Shown here: one piece after another, positions 17,445-26,926 of the stretch
How positions within the stretch are numbered: position 1 is the first letter of the stretch
How the letters are laid out: every line of letters begins with the position of its first letter
NCBI RefSeq assembly: GCF_030733205.1
Contig: NZ_JASHJL010000005.1
Coordinates: forward strand, 142,909 to 206,908
From: Mameliella sp. MMSF_3455
Lineage (GTDB): Bacteria; Pseudomonadota; Alphaproteobacteria; Rhodobacterales; Rhodobacteraceae
Direction of reading: 5' to 3'
DNA length: 64,000 bases
Made by a program: the position numbers and the translations under genes
The notes under the pieces: generated by a model
The model's database searches: none
Told to the model about the DNA's origin: nothing
The model's input: the letters and a program-made list of their open reading frames with translations, nothing else

Positions 17445-19949
17445 TCAGTCGACGCGCGGTTCGGGCGCGTTCTTCCACGCCGTCAGGGCGACCTGCACCG
17501 CCTCCGTCAGGGCAGTTGCGTTTTCTGCCTCGGCTGCCGTTTCGACCTTGAGAAGGGCCAGACGCAGCTCCGGTTGACCGAAGGCGGCCGCGCTGCCGGC
17601 CGTTCTGTGGCTGCGCTCGGCGATCTCGTTCCAGTCGTCGGGCCCCGTGGCCAACCAATCGAAGAGCTCTGTCGCCTCTGCGACATAGCGCGCCTTGAGT
17701 GCAGCAATCGGATCGGCGGGAGCGGTAACGCGATCCGTGGCAGACGCCACGCCGGGCTTGTCGGTGCAGAACCGCGCGATCACCTGAGCCAGTTCCTGCT
17801 TGTCCAGCGGTTTCCCCAGGAAATCCGACATGCCCCCCGCGATGAAGCGATCCTTGGCCTCCGGCAGGACATTGGCGGACAGCGCCACGATCGGTACATC
17901 CCGGCAAGGCCCCTGCCCCTCGCGAATGGCCCGCGTCGCAGCGAGGCCATCCATCACCGGCATCCGGATGTCCATAAGGATCAGGTCAAACCGCTGTTCG
18001 GCCGCGGCATCGACAGCCTCTTGCCCGTTGCGCGCCACGCTGACGCGATGCCCGATCAGGCGCAACATGTCCTGCGCCAGTTGCAGGTTGATCTCGTTGT
18101 CCTCGACCAGGAGGATATCGCGCGCCACAAACTGCGCGCTGCCGCGATCCGGCGCGCGCGCGTCATGCGGTGCTTCGGCAAGCTCGACAGGGATCCGCAG
18201 CCAGAAGACACTGCCCTCGCCCAGGGCGCTTTCGGCACCGATTTCGCCGCCAATCGCGGTGACGAAGCGCCGTGCGATCCCCAGGCCCAACCCGGTCCCC
18301 TGACCACTTTCCGCAGGGTTCGACGTGCCGGTTTGGAAATCCTCGAAAACGCGATCGAGGTCTTGTTCGGGAATGCCGACTCCGGTGTCGATGATCCGGA
18401 ACTCGACCATCGGCGACGCACCTGCCGGGGTCTCCAGACGCTCCAACTCGATCGAGATACGGCCATAGCGGGTAAATTTCACCGCGTTGCCGAGCAGGTT
18501 CAGAAGCACCTGCTGCAACCGCGACGCATCCACCGCGACCCAGGTCACCGGCTCTCCGATCCAGCCCCAGCCCAGCACGTTGCCAGCCGCCTCTGCCGGG
18601 CTGGTCTGGCTGTCGATCACGTCCTGAACCAAGTCTCCGATATGGACCACCTCCATCTGCGTCCCCGCTGTGCCCGCTTCGAAACGCGCGATGTCCAGCA
18701 CGGCATCGACATGCGACATCAGCAGCTTGCCCGACACCGCCATGTTGTGGACAAAACGCGATTGCTCGGGCGTCAGCCGGGTCTCTCGCAACAGTGACAG
18801 GTTGCCCAGGACGCCATTGAGCGGCGTCCGGATCTCATGTGTCATCATCGCAAGGAACTCGGCCTTGGCCTTTTCGCCGGCCAGCGCCTTGTCGCGGGCC
18901 TCGACCAGTTCGTTTTCCGCACGCACGCGCTGCGAAATGTCGCGAAGAAACCCGATGACGATTTTCTCGTCTCCGGTCTGTGCCTGCTCCACGGCCAATT
19001 CGACAGGAAAGACCTCACCGGTGCTGCGCTTGCCATCCATCCGGACGCGGCCGTGACCGACAACCCGGTGTTCCCCGGTCTCCTGCATCCGCGTCATGCC
19101 GGCGTCATGCGCCGCGCGAAGATGCTCGGGCACGATCACCTCGCCGATGCGGAGGCCGATCACCTCCTCGACATCGTACCGGAAAATGCGTTCGGCGGCC
19201 GGATTGAACCGCTGAATCCGCCCCTCTTCATCCGCCACGATCACCGCGTCGAGCGAGGCGTCGAAGATCGTGTTCAAGCGGGCATAGGCGGCCTCCAATT
19301 CCCGGCCCCGCCGCTTGGTCTGGCGTGAGACCCGTCGTGCGTGGCGCAGCAGGACAGCCAGCACAAGAACAAGGACCCCGGTCAGCAGCGCCAGACGTGA
19401 CAGTGTAACGGCAACCGAGTCACGCTGCGTGTCGGATTGGCGCGCGAATTGAAACAGACCCGCGGTCGCAAGCGCGCGCAGATCTGGCCTGGCCGTCTCG
19501 AGGAGAGCGTCGACCTCGTCCAGTTCCGCCTCAAGCTGAGCGCGCGGCCCGTCGATCAGCGGAACGAGGTTCTCCAGCATGGTGCGGGTTCGCCCCAGCG
19601 GTTCGGAAAAGCTCGGGATCTCGCGCAATTCGGCATAGAGATCCCCATACGCAAGCGTGTCGACGCGGCTGTAGAAAACGTCGAATTCCTCGACCACCTT
19701 TTCAAGGTCGTCGTCCGGTTCCGACCGCGCTTCACTGATGGCGTGGCGCAGTTCGAGGAATTCGACCTCGGCTTGCGACAGGGTCCATTGCACGTTGTCC
19801 GAGTTGGCCGAATTGAGCAACTGCAGGTCCTTGACGACCTCGGTCGCGAGATAGCCGATCGCAACAAGACACAGCACGACGCTCCCAAGAAAGAGCCCCC
19901 TGCCGCCCTGCTTGAGCCAGCTTGTCCACCGCACCGACAGTTCGATCAC
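17445..19949 (-). CDS. Hybrid histidine kinase with PAS, receiver and Hpt domains
   Basis: The GTG at 19949 has GGAGGG about 10 nt upstream and gives 834 residues; the frame stays open 40 codons further without family character. Layout: TM1 (17-37), a helical periplasmic sensor region (about 40-180), TM2 (183-202), PAS (about 225-345), H-box with His371 (AMMTHEIRTPLNG), ATPase with N-box LLNLLGNAVKF (483-493) and G2 box GTGLGLGIAR (551-560), receiver with Asp660 (LILMDIRMPVMDG) and a C-terminal Hpt with His781 (ERSHRTAGSAAAFG). This is a complete phosphorelay of the ArcB/BarA type. The divergent LuxR-type regulator about 1 kb upstream is the likely output partner. The signal is unknown. Confidence 0.9.
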   Translation of the reverse strand: MIELSVRWTSWLKQGGRGLFLGSVVLCLVAIGYLATEVVKDLQLLNSANSDNVQWTLSQAEVEFLELRHAISEARSEPDDDLEKVVEEFDVFYSRVDTLAYGDLYAELREIPSFSEPLGRTRTMLENLVPLIDGPRAQLEAELDEVDALLETARPDLRALATAGLFQFARQSDTQRDSVAVTLSRLALLTGVLVLVLAVLLRHARRVSRQTKRRGRELEAAYARLNTIFDASLDAVIVADEEGRIQRFNPAAERIFRYDVEEVIGLRIGEVIVPEHLRAAHDAGMTRMQETGEHRVVGHGRVRMDGKRSTGEVFPVELAVEQAQTGDEKIVIGFLRDISQRVRAENELVEARDKALAGEKAKAEFLAMMTHEIRTPLNGVLGNLSLLRETRLTPEQSRFVHNMAVSGKLLMSHVDAVLDIARFEAGTAGTQMEVVHIGDLVQDVIDSQTSPAEAAGNVLGWGWIGEPVTWVAVDASRLQQVLLNLLGNAVKFTRYGRISIELERLETPAGASPMVEFRIIDTGVGIPEQDLDRVFEDFQTGTSNPAESGQGTGLGLGIARRFVTAIGGEIGAESALGEGSVFWLRIPVELAEAPHDARAPDRGSAQFVARDILLVEDNEINLQLAQDMLRLIGHRVSVARNGQEAVDAAAEQRFDLILMDIRMPVMDGLAATRAIREGQGPCRDVPIVALSANVLPEAKDRFIAGGMSDFLGKPLDKQELAQVIARFCTDKPGVASATDRVTAPADPIAALKARYVAEATELFDWLATGPDDWNEIAERSHRTAGSAAAFGQPELRLALLKVETAAEAENATALTEAVQVALTAWKNAPEPRVD

Positions 19950-20961
19950 CTGACCTACCCTCCGACCTTCCAATTGCGCCAGCCGCCAACGGTCCGGCGG
20001 GCAAGCTGCCGGATGCTGCGCGGATGGATCGTACCGGCGCAACCGACGTTCGCGCACATACGGGAACAAATCGACCAGAATTGGCCATTTGGTGACACGG
20101 ACCTGCCCTCCATGCCCCGACTTTCCTTCGCACGGGTCCGGGCGCCACCGTGGACGCCACTGCCACTTGCCCGGCCCCTTGCGCGCGGTCCGTCGTCATT
20201 GGCACCGCTGCGCCGGCCGCCCGCGTTCGGGATGGTCAGTTTCACACGGATCGAGCGTCCCCCGTTCAGGATCTCTTCTGCCACGGCAAGAGCCAGAGGA
20301 CATCGGGAATTCCGGATCAGAGACCTATCCGAAAGTGGAGGTGTCGCGCAGCGCACAGCCCCCCGCGACCGGACAAGCCCCCCGGACCGTCATCGCCATC
20401 AAGAGGATGTCCAGCATGAGACTGCGGAAACGGACACAGGTCACCACCATGTCGACCATCTTGCCAAAGCCGACGTCGGTCCGGACCGACACTTACCACA
20501 GCCCGGTGATCCGCAGCGCGGGCATGCTCTGCGTCAGTTTGCGCGCCGCCGTCCCTGCCTTACCGGGCCGGGCAGCAAACGGAAACACCGATTGCCCCGG
20601 CTGCGCCGCCCCATGCAAGCGCGTCGGCGTCAAATCGGTTCCCTTCAGGCTATCCGTCAGCCGCCTGCCGGTCATCCGGGCGGCGAACTCCACGCCGTTA
20701 AATCCGGCAGCAGCATGTCAATCCGCATCGATGCCTGATCGGTTTGTTCGCGCGCGGCGTCGGCCAGTGGCAGCCCGAGCACGTCGCACGCGGATGGAGA
20801 GCGCGCGATCTTGTGAGGAGATCGCATGGTGCGGCAGTGTGGGACAGCCAGTCATGCGGATAGGATCAACTCCTCCTTGGAAAATCTGCAAGCGGATACC
20901 CCTTGTTTGCGCATGGCCATGTGGGGCTTTATGGCAGTTCAGAAAGCTGTAGGGTGATGTA
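19950..20961. other. 1-kb stretch without a supported gene
   Basis: This gap separates the divergent hybrid kinase and LuxR-type regulator. Several open frames up to about 290 codons occur on both strands, but none shows a family motif, and they overlap each other with Arg/Pro/Ser-rich translations typical of shadow frames in GC-rich DNA. The 30 bp before 20962 carry a weak ribosome binding site (AGGGTGATGTA). A gap of this size between two signalling genes is large for this genome and may hold a decayed gene. Confidence 0.4.
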
Positions 20962-21576
20962 ATGCGAATTCTGATTGCCGACGACCACGACCTCTTGCGC
21001 GACACGCTCGTCGCCTTTCTGGGGGCAACCGACGGGTTTCAGGTCGGCACAGCGGCCAGCTATGCAGAGGCCGTTACGCGCATCCGGGAGGATGAGCGTT
21101 ACGACCTGGTGCTGCTGGATTACAAGATGCCCGGCATGGCGGGCCTGGACTCCCTGCGCGAGGCCCTGACGATTGACGGCGGGCAACGCGTGGCGCTGAT
21201 TTCGGGCGAAGCCACGCGTGAGATTGCCGAGCAGGCATTGGAAATGGGGGCCGCCGGTTTCGTCCCCAAGACCCTGCCGGCGAAATCGCTGGTCAACGCG
21301 ATCCGGTTCATGGCGATGGGCGAGAAATATGCGCCGATCGACTTCATGACCGCCCAGGAAGAAGAATCGGCGCATCCCCTGACAGAGAAACTGACGCCGC
21401 GGGAAATGGACGTGCTGAACGGTCTGAGCGGTGGCAAGTCGAACAAGGAAATCGCACGCGATCTTGGACTGACGGAACCCACCGTCAAACTCCACATGAA
21501 GACGCTTTACCGCAAGTTGGGTGTGAACAACCGCACGCAGGCCGCCATCGCGGCCCGGGACGCGGGTCTTTTCTAG
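20962..21576 (+). CDS. LuxR/NarL-type response regulator
   Basis: This 204-residue regulator has an N-terminal receiver domain (MRILIADDHDLLRDTLVAFL; phospho-acceptor Asp53 in LVLLDYKMPG; Lys in GFVPKTLP) and a C-terminal LuxR helix-turn-helix (LTPREMDVLNGLSGGKSNKE, then LGLTEPTVKLHMKTLYRKLG). It should bind DNA when phosphorylated. It is the nearest regulator to the hybrid kinase, from which it is divergent across about 1 kb, so the Hpt domain of that kinase is the most likely phosphate donor; this is an inference from position. No other gene follows on the same strand before the tRNA. Confidence 0.88.
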   Translation: MRILIADDHDLLRDTLVAFLGATDGFQVGTAASYAEAVTRIREDERYDLVLLDYKMPGMAGLDSLREALTIDGGQRVALISGEATREIAEQALEMGAAGFVPKTLPAKSLVNAIRFMAMGEKYAPIDFMTAQEEESAHPLTEKLTPREMDVLNGLSGGKSNKEIARDLGLTEPTVKLHMKTLYRKLGVNNRTQAAIAARDAGLF

Positions 21577-22088
21577 CCCGCGCAGGGTCGTGGCAGCTTC
21601 AGCTCCTTGCCGATGACAACCGCGAGGCTGAAAAACCTCCCGATGCCCGGAACGCTATCCGTCGCGACAGGCGAACCGCGGCTCTCCGCCCGCCCAGCGG
21701 TCATGGCGGCGTGCAACGGACAAGTCTCCGCTCACAGGAGACAACTGCCATAGCCGTTCAGCGCTCGTTCACACCCTGCCACCAGCGCATACCCGAGATG
21801 ACCCCTACCCCGCTGCGGAGGTTGTTGTTCCTGCGTCTGGTCTTCCTCGGCCAGGCGTCCTCGCGTGCGGGTTCGGCTTTCGCCTCCAACGCTGTGAGCC
21901 GTCACGGAAACCCGCAAGAGGCGTCTCCGCGCAGCTCGGATCCTCGAAGATGCAACCGACAGTCGCGGACTGGAGCGTCGCGCGTCAGGCTTGCCCAAGA
22001 TCCGGCCGGTCGATCAGACCGCCTGCATCCACGTCGAGATTGCCGGCACAAAACCGCGACAGGTCCACTCTGTACTGAAAAAGTGAGA
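21577..22088. other. 512-bp stretch without a supported gene
   Basis: The space between the LuxR-type regulator and the tRNA gene holds short overlapping open frames without recognisable motifs. No insertion sequence, integrase remnant or direct repeat of the tRNA 3' end is visible, so I see no sign of an integrated element at this tRNA. Confidence 0.4.
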
Positions 22089-22165
<77 letters not shown>

Positions 22166-22225
22166 TTCGCGGGTGTCTATACCCGGTCGCCCGCACCGCC
22201 GCAATGGGGTGCGGGCGCAAAAGCG

Positions 22226-23236
22226 TCAGGGTTTTTTGGCCTGCGCCAGCATTGTCATTTCGGGGATCATCGTGCCCACGCTCACCTCCTCGAAGCCCGC
22301 CGCCGCAAGCGCCCCCTCGAGCCAGCCCGCATCGAGCGAGCGTGCCTCGGGCGTGAAGGCCGTGTGCTGCAACTGCCAAAGCGCGGCAAGGCCCGGGCCG
22401 GTGCGGTCCTCCTTGACGATGAAATCATGGATCAGCACCACGCCGCCGGGATTGAGCACCTTGAAGGCCTGCGCGATCAGCCCGGCGTGGGTTTCCCCGG
22501 GGACGCCGGAAAAGAGGTAGGACATCAGCACCACGTCCTGCCCCTCGGGCCAGGGCGTTTCCAGCGCATTGCCGTTCAGATAGGCGATCCGGTCCGACAG
22601 GCCCGCTTTCTCGACGTAACCGCGTCCCAGCGCCGCGACATTTGGAAACTCCAGCACCGTGGCCGTCAGATCGGGGTTCTTCTGGCACAGGGTGATGTCG
22701 AAGGCCGCCGTGCCGCCGCCCACGTCCAGCATCTTTTTCTTGCCGGAAAGGTCCAGTGAACGGGCCAACTGCCGCGCCGGGCCAAGCGACCCGGCGTGCT
22801 GGCTTTCGGAATAGAGCTTTGCCTCTTCAGGGTCCGAGAACCAGTCGGCATAGGACGCGGTGTCCTCATCGCTCATCTCGCCGGACAGCGCGCCTTCCAG
22901 CTGCTCCATCAGCGGGTACATCTGCTTGCCCACCTGCAGGCGCAGGTAATCCGAGAAATCGTATTTCGCCCCCTGGACCAGGAAAGCCTCGGCCGCGGGT
23001 GCGTTGGAAAAGCGCCCCTCTTCGACCGCGACCAGCCCCATGCCCGCAAGCGCCGTAAGCAGCGTCATCGCACGGTCCTCGTGCATCTCGGCGGCGGCGG
23101 CCAGTTCCCCGGCCGTCATGGCGCCCTTGGCGAGATGGGTAAAGACCTCGAGCTCGAGCGCCGCGAAAAGCGCCTTAGAGCCCATGAATCCAAATGCGAT
23201 CTGCGAAATCTCGTCGGCTTCGGTCAAAAGGGGCAT
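22226..23236 (-). CDS. dsyB: Probable methylthiohydroxybutyrate methyltransferase (DMSP synthesis)
   Basis: This is a 336-residue family-2 (acetylserotonin-type) SAM-dependent methyltransferase. The N-terminal dimerisation and winged-helix part (1-110) begins [20 protein letters not shown]; the SAM site [11 protein letters not shown] is at 169-179; [11 protein letters not shown] and [14 protein letters not shown] follow, and then [14 protein letters not shown]. Length and these segments fit my recollection of DsyB, which methylates 4-methylthio-2-hydroxybutyrate, the committed step of DMSP synthesis in marine alphaproteobacteria. I could not align it, so another O- or S-methyltransferase is possible. 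The ATG at 23236 has GGAG at 6 nt; the frame is open 32 codons upstream without family character. It lies 114 bp after sufS on the same strand. Confidence 0.62.
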   Translation of the reverse strand: MPLLTEADEISQIAFGFMGSKALFAALELEVFTHLAKGAMTAGELAAAAEMHEDRAMTLLTALAGMGLVAVEEGRFSNAPAAEAFLVQGAKYDFSDYLRLQVGKQMYPLMEQLEGALSGEMSDEDTASYADWFSDPEEAKLYSESQHAGSLGPARQLARSLDLSGKKKMLDVGGGTAAFDITLCQKNPDLTATVLEFPNVAALGRGYVEKAGLSDRIAYLNGNALETPWPEGQDVVLMSYLFSGVPGETHAGLIAQAFKVLNPGGVVLIHDFIVKEDRTGPGLAALWQLQHTAFTPEARSLDAGWLEGALAAAGFEEVSVGTMIPEMTMLAQAKKP

Positions 23237-23333
23237 GCGGGTCTCCGGAGTTGTTGCATCCCCTGCAACCTGCCAAGACCCGCCCCGGAATTGAACCGCC
23301 TGCCGCGAAAATAACCCGTTCCGCTGCGGCACT

Positions 23334-23348
23334 GCCCCTTTTTGGGGC
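23334..23348 (-). terminator. Short hairpin after sufS (possible attenuator)
   Basis: A perfect 5-bp stem GCCCC/GGGGC with a 5-nt loop starts 2 nt after the sufS stop. No T run follows on the minus strand, so it may only weaken, not end, transcription into the methyltransferase gene. Confidence 0.3.
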
Positions 23349-23350
23349 GT

Positions 23351-24571
23351 TCAGCCGAACAATTCGTGCGCCAGTTCCAGCGCGTCGACCAGCGCGTCGA
23401 TCTCGCCCTCGGTGTTGTAGAGGCCCATCGAGGCGCGGCAGGTGGCCGTCACGCCCAGGTGATCCATCAGCGGCCCGGCACAGTGATGGCCCGCGCGCAC
23501 CGCCACACCCTTCTTGTCGAGGATGGTGGAAATGTCATGCGCATGCCCTGCCCCCTCCATCGTGAAGGAGAAGATCGCCGCCTTGTCCGGTGTCGTGCCC
23601 TGAACGCTGAGCCAGTTCAGCCCACCCAGTTTCGACACGGCGTAATCCCGCAGGCGCGCTTCATGGGCGGCGATGTTCTCCATCCCCAGGCCCATCATGT
23701 AGTCCAGCGCCACACCCAGCCCGATCTGCTGCACGATTCCGGGCGTGCCGGCCTCGAACTTCATCGGCGGATCATTCCAGGTGACCTCGTCCTTGTGGAC
23801 CTCGCGGATCATGTCGCCGCCGCCCAGGAAGGGGCGCATCTCGTCCATGCGGGCACGCCTGATCCAGATCGCCCCGGATGCGGAAGGACCGTATAGCTTA
23901 TGCCCGGTGATGGCGTAGAAATCGCAGCCCAGTTTCTCGACGTTCACCGGCATGTGGACCGCCGCCTGAGAGCCGTCGACCAGCACCGGCACGCCCTTGG
24001 CCCGCGCGCCGTCACAGATCGCCTTCACATCCACCACCGTGCCCAGCACGTTCGACAGATGGGTGACGGCGACCAGCTTTGTCTTCGGTCCGATGGCATC
24101 CACCACCTTCTGCGGGTCGAGATAGCCGGTGCTGTCCACGTCCACCCACTTGATCTTGACGCCCTGCCGCTCGCGCAGGAAATGCCAGGGCACGATGTTG
24201 GCATGGTGTTCCATCACCGACAGGACGATCTCGTCCCCCGCCTCCATCTGCGGCATGGCCCAGCCATAGGCGACAAGGTTGATCCCCATCGTCGTGCCGG
24301 TGGTATAGACGATCTCCTCGGGGTCCTTGGCACCAAGAAAGCGCGCCACGGTCTCGCGCACGCCCTCGTATTTCTCGGTCGCCAGGTTTGACAGGTAGTG
24401 CAACCCCCGGTGGACGTTGGCGTATTCCTCGGCGTATCCGCGCGTCACCGCGTCGATCACCACCTGCGGTTTCTGCGCCGAGGCACCGTTGTCCAGGTAG
24501 ACCAGCGGCTTGCCGTTCACCTCGCGCGAGAGGATCGGAAAATCGGCGCGGATCGCCTCGATATCATACAT
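23351..24571 (-). CDS. sufS: Cysteine desulfurase SufS
   Basis: SufS is a PLP enzyme that removes sulfur from cysteine and supplies it to the SufBCD scaffold for Fe-S cluster assembly. The 406-residue protein has the PLP Lys225 in FYAITGHKLYGPS, His124 region MEHHANIVPW, and catalytic Cys378 in GVTATCRASMGLYNT, the short group-II loop expected for SufS. Length and the start MYDIEAIRADFPIL are typical. Its ATG overlaps the end of the preceding Yip1-like gene by 8 nt, so it belongs to the suf operon. No sufE or sufT-like gene is visible in this window. Confidence 0.95.
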   Translation of the reverse strand: MYDIEAIRADFPILSREVNGKPLVYLDNGASAQKPQVVIDAVTRGYAEEYANVHRGLHYLSNLATEKYEGVRETVARFLGAKDPEEIVYTTGTTMGINLVAYGWAMPQMEAGDEIVLSVMEHHANIVPWHFLRERQGVKIKWVDVDSTGYLDPQKVVDAIGPKTKLVAVTHLSNVLGTVVDVKAICDGARAKGVPVLVDGSQAAVHMPVNVEKLGCDFYAITGHKLYGPSASGAIWIRRARMDEMRPFLGGGDMIREVHKDEVTWNDPPMKFEAGTPGIVQQIGLGVALDYMMGLGMENIAAHEARLRDYAVSKLGGLNWLSVQGTTPDKAAIFSFTMEGAGHAHDISTILDKKGVAVRAGHHCAGPLMDHLGVTATCRASMGLYNTEGEIDALVDALELAHELFG

Positions 24572-25148
24572 TGTCCAACATCCCTTCCGGTGTGACCCCG
24601 GCCAGGGTCAGTATCAGCGAGACCGCAAAGGCCATCGCAAGCATGCCCAATACCAAGACGGCCAGAGCACGCAAGAGGCTGCGCAGTTCGTGCGCCTCGT
24701 CGAGGAAATTCACCGCGATCCAGACGCCAAGCGCGGTCGCGGCCATCGTCACCAGCCCCGCCAGCGCCAATGACACCGGCACCACCAGCAGCGTCGCCGC
24801 CTGCACCAGCACGCGCAGCCCCTGCATCCAGATCATCAAGAGCGCGACTTCCTCGACCCGCGCGCGCCCGCCGAACAGCCGTCCCATCCAGGTCAGGGCC
24901 AGGATCGTCGCTGCCAGCGCCAGACCCTGCATGACCAGGAAACCGACCGGGCCACCGATAAAGGCCGGTGCGCCCGTCGGGTCCAGCAGGATTGACAGGC
25001 CATAGAGCAGCGCATTCAGCACCACCACCAGCGCGAAGCCTGTGAAAAGCGCCTCGCGGTTGGGGCGGATCGACAAGAGCAGCGCCGCCACCTCGCGCGG
25101 GTTCGTGACGCTTTGCAGCGCCAGTTTCAGGAACCCATCAAGTGTCAC
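24564..25148 (-). CDS. Yip1-like membrane protein (second of two)
   Basis: This 194-residue integral membrane protein has about five hydrophobic segments, for example GFALVVVLNALLYGLSILL, GLALAATILALTWMG and LAVLVLGMLAMAFAVSLIL. The pattern of a soluble N-terminus (LKLALQSVTNPREVAALLLS) followed by five spans fits the bacterial Yip1 family, whose function is not established. It is embedded in the suf operon, overlapping the preceding Yip1-like gene by 4 nt and sufS by 8 nt. The constant position inside suf operons of related bacteria, if real, would suggest a link to iron or sulfur handling, but the sequence does not show one. Confidence 0.75.
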   Translation of the reverse strand: MTLDGFLKLALQSVTNPREVAALLLSIRPNREALFTGFALVVVLNALLYGLSILLDPTGAPAFIGGPVGFLVMQGLALAATILALTWMGRLFGGRARVEEVALLMIWMQGLRVLVQAATLLVVPVSLALAGLVTMAATALGVWIAVNFLDEAHELRSLLRALAVLVLGMLAMAFAVSLILTLAGVTPEGMLDNV

Positions 25149-25645
25149 GCCGGTTCCGCCCCAGCGGTCAGGCGCCGCGCCTCACGCAACCCGCTGCTCC
25201 AGAACCACAGGAAGGCCGCGAACCACAGGATGCCGACCAGCGTCAGGGCGCCCCCGGGTCCGATGAACCCGGCCACGAGGCCATTGAGCAGCGCCAGCGG
25301 CGAGGCCGCCAAAAGCGCCCAGAACAACGCAAGCCGCGTTCCGTAGCCGTCGATCGAACGGCCCAGGGCACGCGCGACCAGCCGGCTCAGCCCGGCGATC
25401 AGGTAGAAGATCAGCGGCAGGAAGATCAGCGTCGCCAGCAACGCCCCGCCAAGCGCCGGTTGCAGTTCCGTGTCCTCAAGATGCGCCTCGCGGGCGAGGC
25501 GCGGCCATTGCGCGACGAACATCACGCCGCAGGCCCCCATCAGGTAGGCCAGCGCGCGCGGCTCGTGCGCCCCGCGCGCCAGAAGCGCGCGGAACACCCT
25601 GCCCGGCCCGCGATAGCTGGCCGCGATATCCGTCGTGACGCTCAC
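25145..25645 (-). CDS. Yip1-like membrane protein (first of two)
   Basis: This 166-residue membrane protein has about four hydrophobic segments (for example ALLATLIFLPLIFYLIAGLS and LVGILWFAAFLWFWSSGL) after a soluble start GPGRVFRALLARGAHEPRAL. It resembles its downstream neighbour in arrangement, and the pair probably arose by duplication or works as a heteromer. It starts 3 bp after sufD and overlaps the second copy by 4 nt, so translation is coupled. Function is unknown. Confidence 0.72.
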   Translation of the reverse strand: MSVTTDIAASYRGPGRVFRALLARGAHEPRALAYLMGACGVMFVAQWPRLAREAHLEDTELQPALGGALLATLIFLPLIFYLIAGLSRLVARALGRSIDGYGTRLALFWALLAASPLALLNGLVAGFIGPGGALTLVGILWFAAFLWFWSSGLREARRLTAGAEPA

Positions 25646-25648
25646 GGT

Positions 25649-26926
25649 TCAGCCGCGCCGCCGCGCCAGCCAACCAGCGACGCGCTCCACCAGGTCTTCC
25701 TGCAGGCTCTCGTCGTCGACCTCCTGCACCGCCTCGGCGATGAAGGCGATGGTCAGCAGGTCCTCGGCGGTGCCGCGCGGCACCCCGCGCGCGCGCAGGT
25801 AGAACAGCCCGTCCTCGTCGATCGCGCCGCTGGTGGAGCCATGCGAACAGGCCACGTCATCGGCGTAGATTTCGAGTTCAGGCTTGGCGAGGAACTGGCT
25901 GTCCTCGTCCAGCAGCAGCGACTGGCTGATCTGGTAGCCGTCGGTCTTTTGCGCGTCTGGTTTCACCAGAATCTTGCCCTGGAAGACGCCGGTCGCACCG
26001 TTGCGCAGCACCTTCTTGAACACCTGGCGGCTTTCGCAGTTCACCGCGTCATGGGTAACAAAAACCGTATCGTCATGATGGAAATCGCCGTCGCCCATGC
26101 AGGCGCCCGCGACATGCGCCACACCATCGTCGCCGGTGAATTCCACGACCACCTCATTCCGGGTCATGGCGCCGTTAACAGAGAGCGTGAAGCTCTTGAA
26201 AACGCTTTCTTTCTCCAATCGGGCAAAGACATGCGTGGCGGCGCGGCGCTCGTGGTCGCGGCCCTGTGCACGGACGTGATGCAGGCGCGCGCCCGCGGCC
26301 AGATCGACCTCCATGCACTTGTTGAAGCGCGCGGCGGCGGGGCCGTTCTCCAGGATCGTCGCCTCGGCGCCTGCGTCCACCTTGATCACATGGTGCAGGA
26401 TCGCGTCGGAGCTGTCCGAGACGTGGCGGTAGATCAGACTGATCGGCTTCGACGGTTTGCCGGTCACATGGATCAGCAGCCCGTCGGTGGCGAAAGCGGT
26501 GTTCAGCGCGGCCAGCGGACGCGCCACCGGTTCCTGCCCCCGCGCCTCAAGAGTGCCGTACAACTCCTTGGCCCAATGGATATCTTTCGCCTCGGCCAAG
26601 CGATCGATCGTGACGCCTTCAAGGCTCAGGTCGTCCGACTCCTCGGCCGAAAAGACACCATCGACAAAGACCAGTTTCAACCGGTCCCGGCTGTCGAAAA
26701 GCGGCGCCTCGCCGGTTTCCAGCACCCGCGCGGCGGGCGCTTCGGCGCTGACCAGCGTGTCGGGCCGGGTGAACTTCCAGTATTCGTCGCGCGCATTGGG
26801 CAGGCCCATGGCCCGCACCCGCGCCAGCGCCTCGCGCCGCGCGGGCTCGGCCCAGCCGCCCTCGGGCAGGCTGAGCGCCGCGATACGCGCCTCTGTTACG
26901 TCCTGTTTCGCCTGCGGCAATGCCAT
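25649..26926 (-). CDS. sufD: Fe-S cluster assembly protein SufD
   Basis: SufD pairs with SufB to form the scaffold of the SufBC2D complex in the cytosol. The 425-residue protein has a variable N-terminus with PNARDEYWKFTRPDTL (about 43-58) and the right-handed beta-helix core ending in DVACSHGSTSGAIDEDGLFYLRARG (split here as DVACSHGSTSGAID and GLFYLRARGV), where His is the residue needed for iron entry in SufD. The ATG overlaps the sufC stop by one base (TAATG). It is followed after 3 bp by the Yip1-like genes. Identification is firm. Confidence 0.94.
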   Translation of the reverse strand: MALPQAKQDVTEARIAALSLPEGGWAEPARREALARVRAMGLPNARDEYWKFTRPDTLVSAEAPAARVLETGEAPLFDSRDRLKLVFVDGVFSAEESDDLSLEGVTIDRLAEAKDIHWAKELYGTLEARGQEPVARPLAALNTAFATDGLLIHVTGKPSKPISLIYRHVSDSSDAILHHVIKVDAGAEATILENGPAAARFNKCMEVDLAAGARLHHVRAQGRDHERRAATHVFARLEKESVFKSFTLSVNGAMTRNEVVVEFTGDDGVAHVAGACMGDGDFHHDDTVFVTHDAVNCESRQVFKKVLRNGATGVFQGKILVKPDAQKTDGYQISQSLLLDEDSQFLAKPELEIYADDVACSHGSTSGAIDEDGLFYLRARGVPRGTAEDLLTIAFIAEAVQEVDDESLQEDLVERVAGWLARRRG

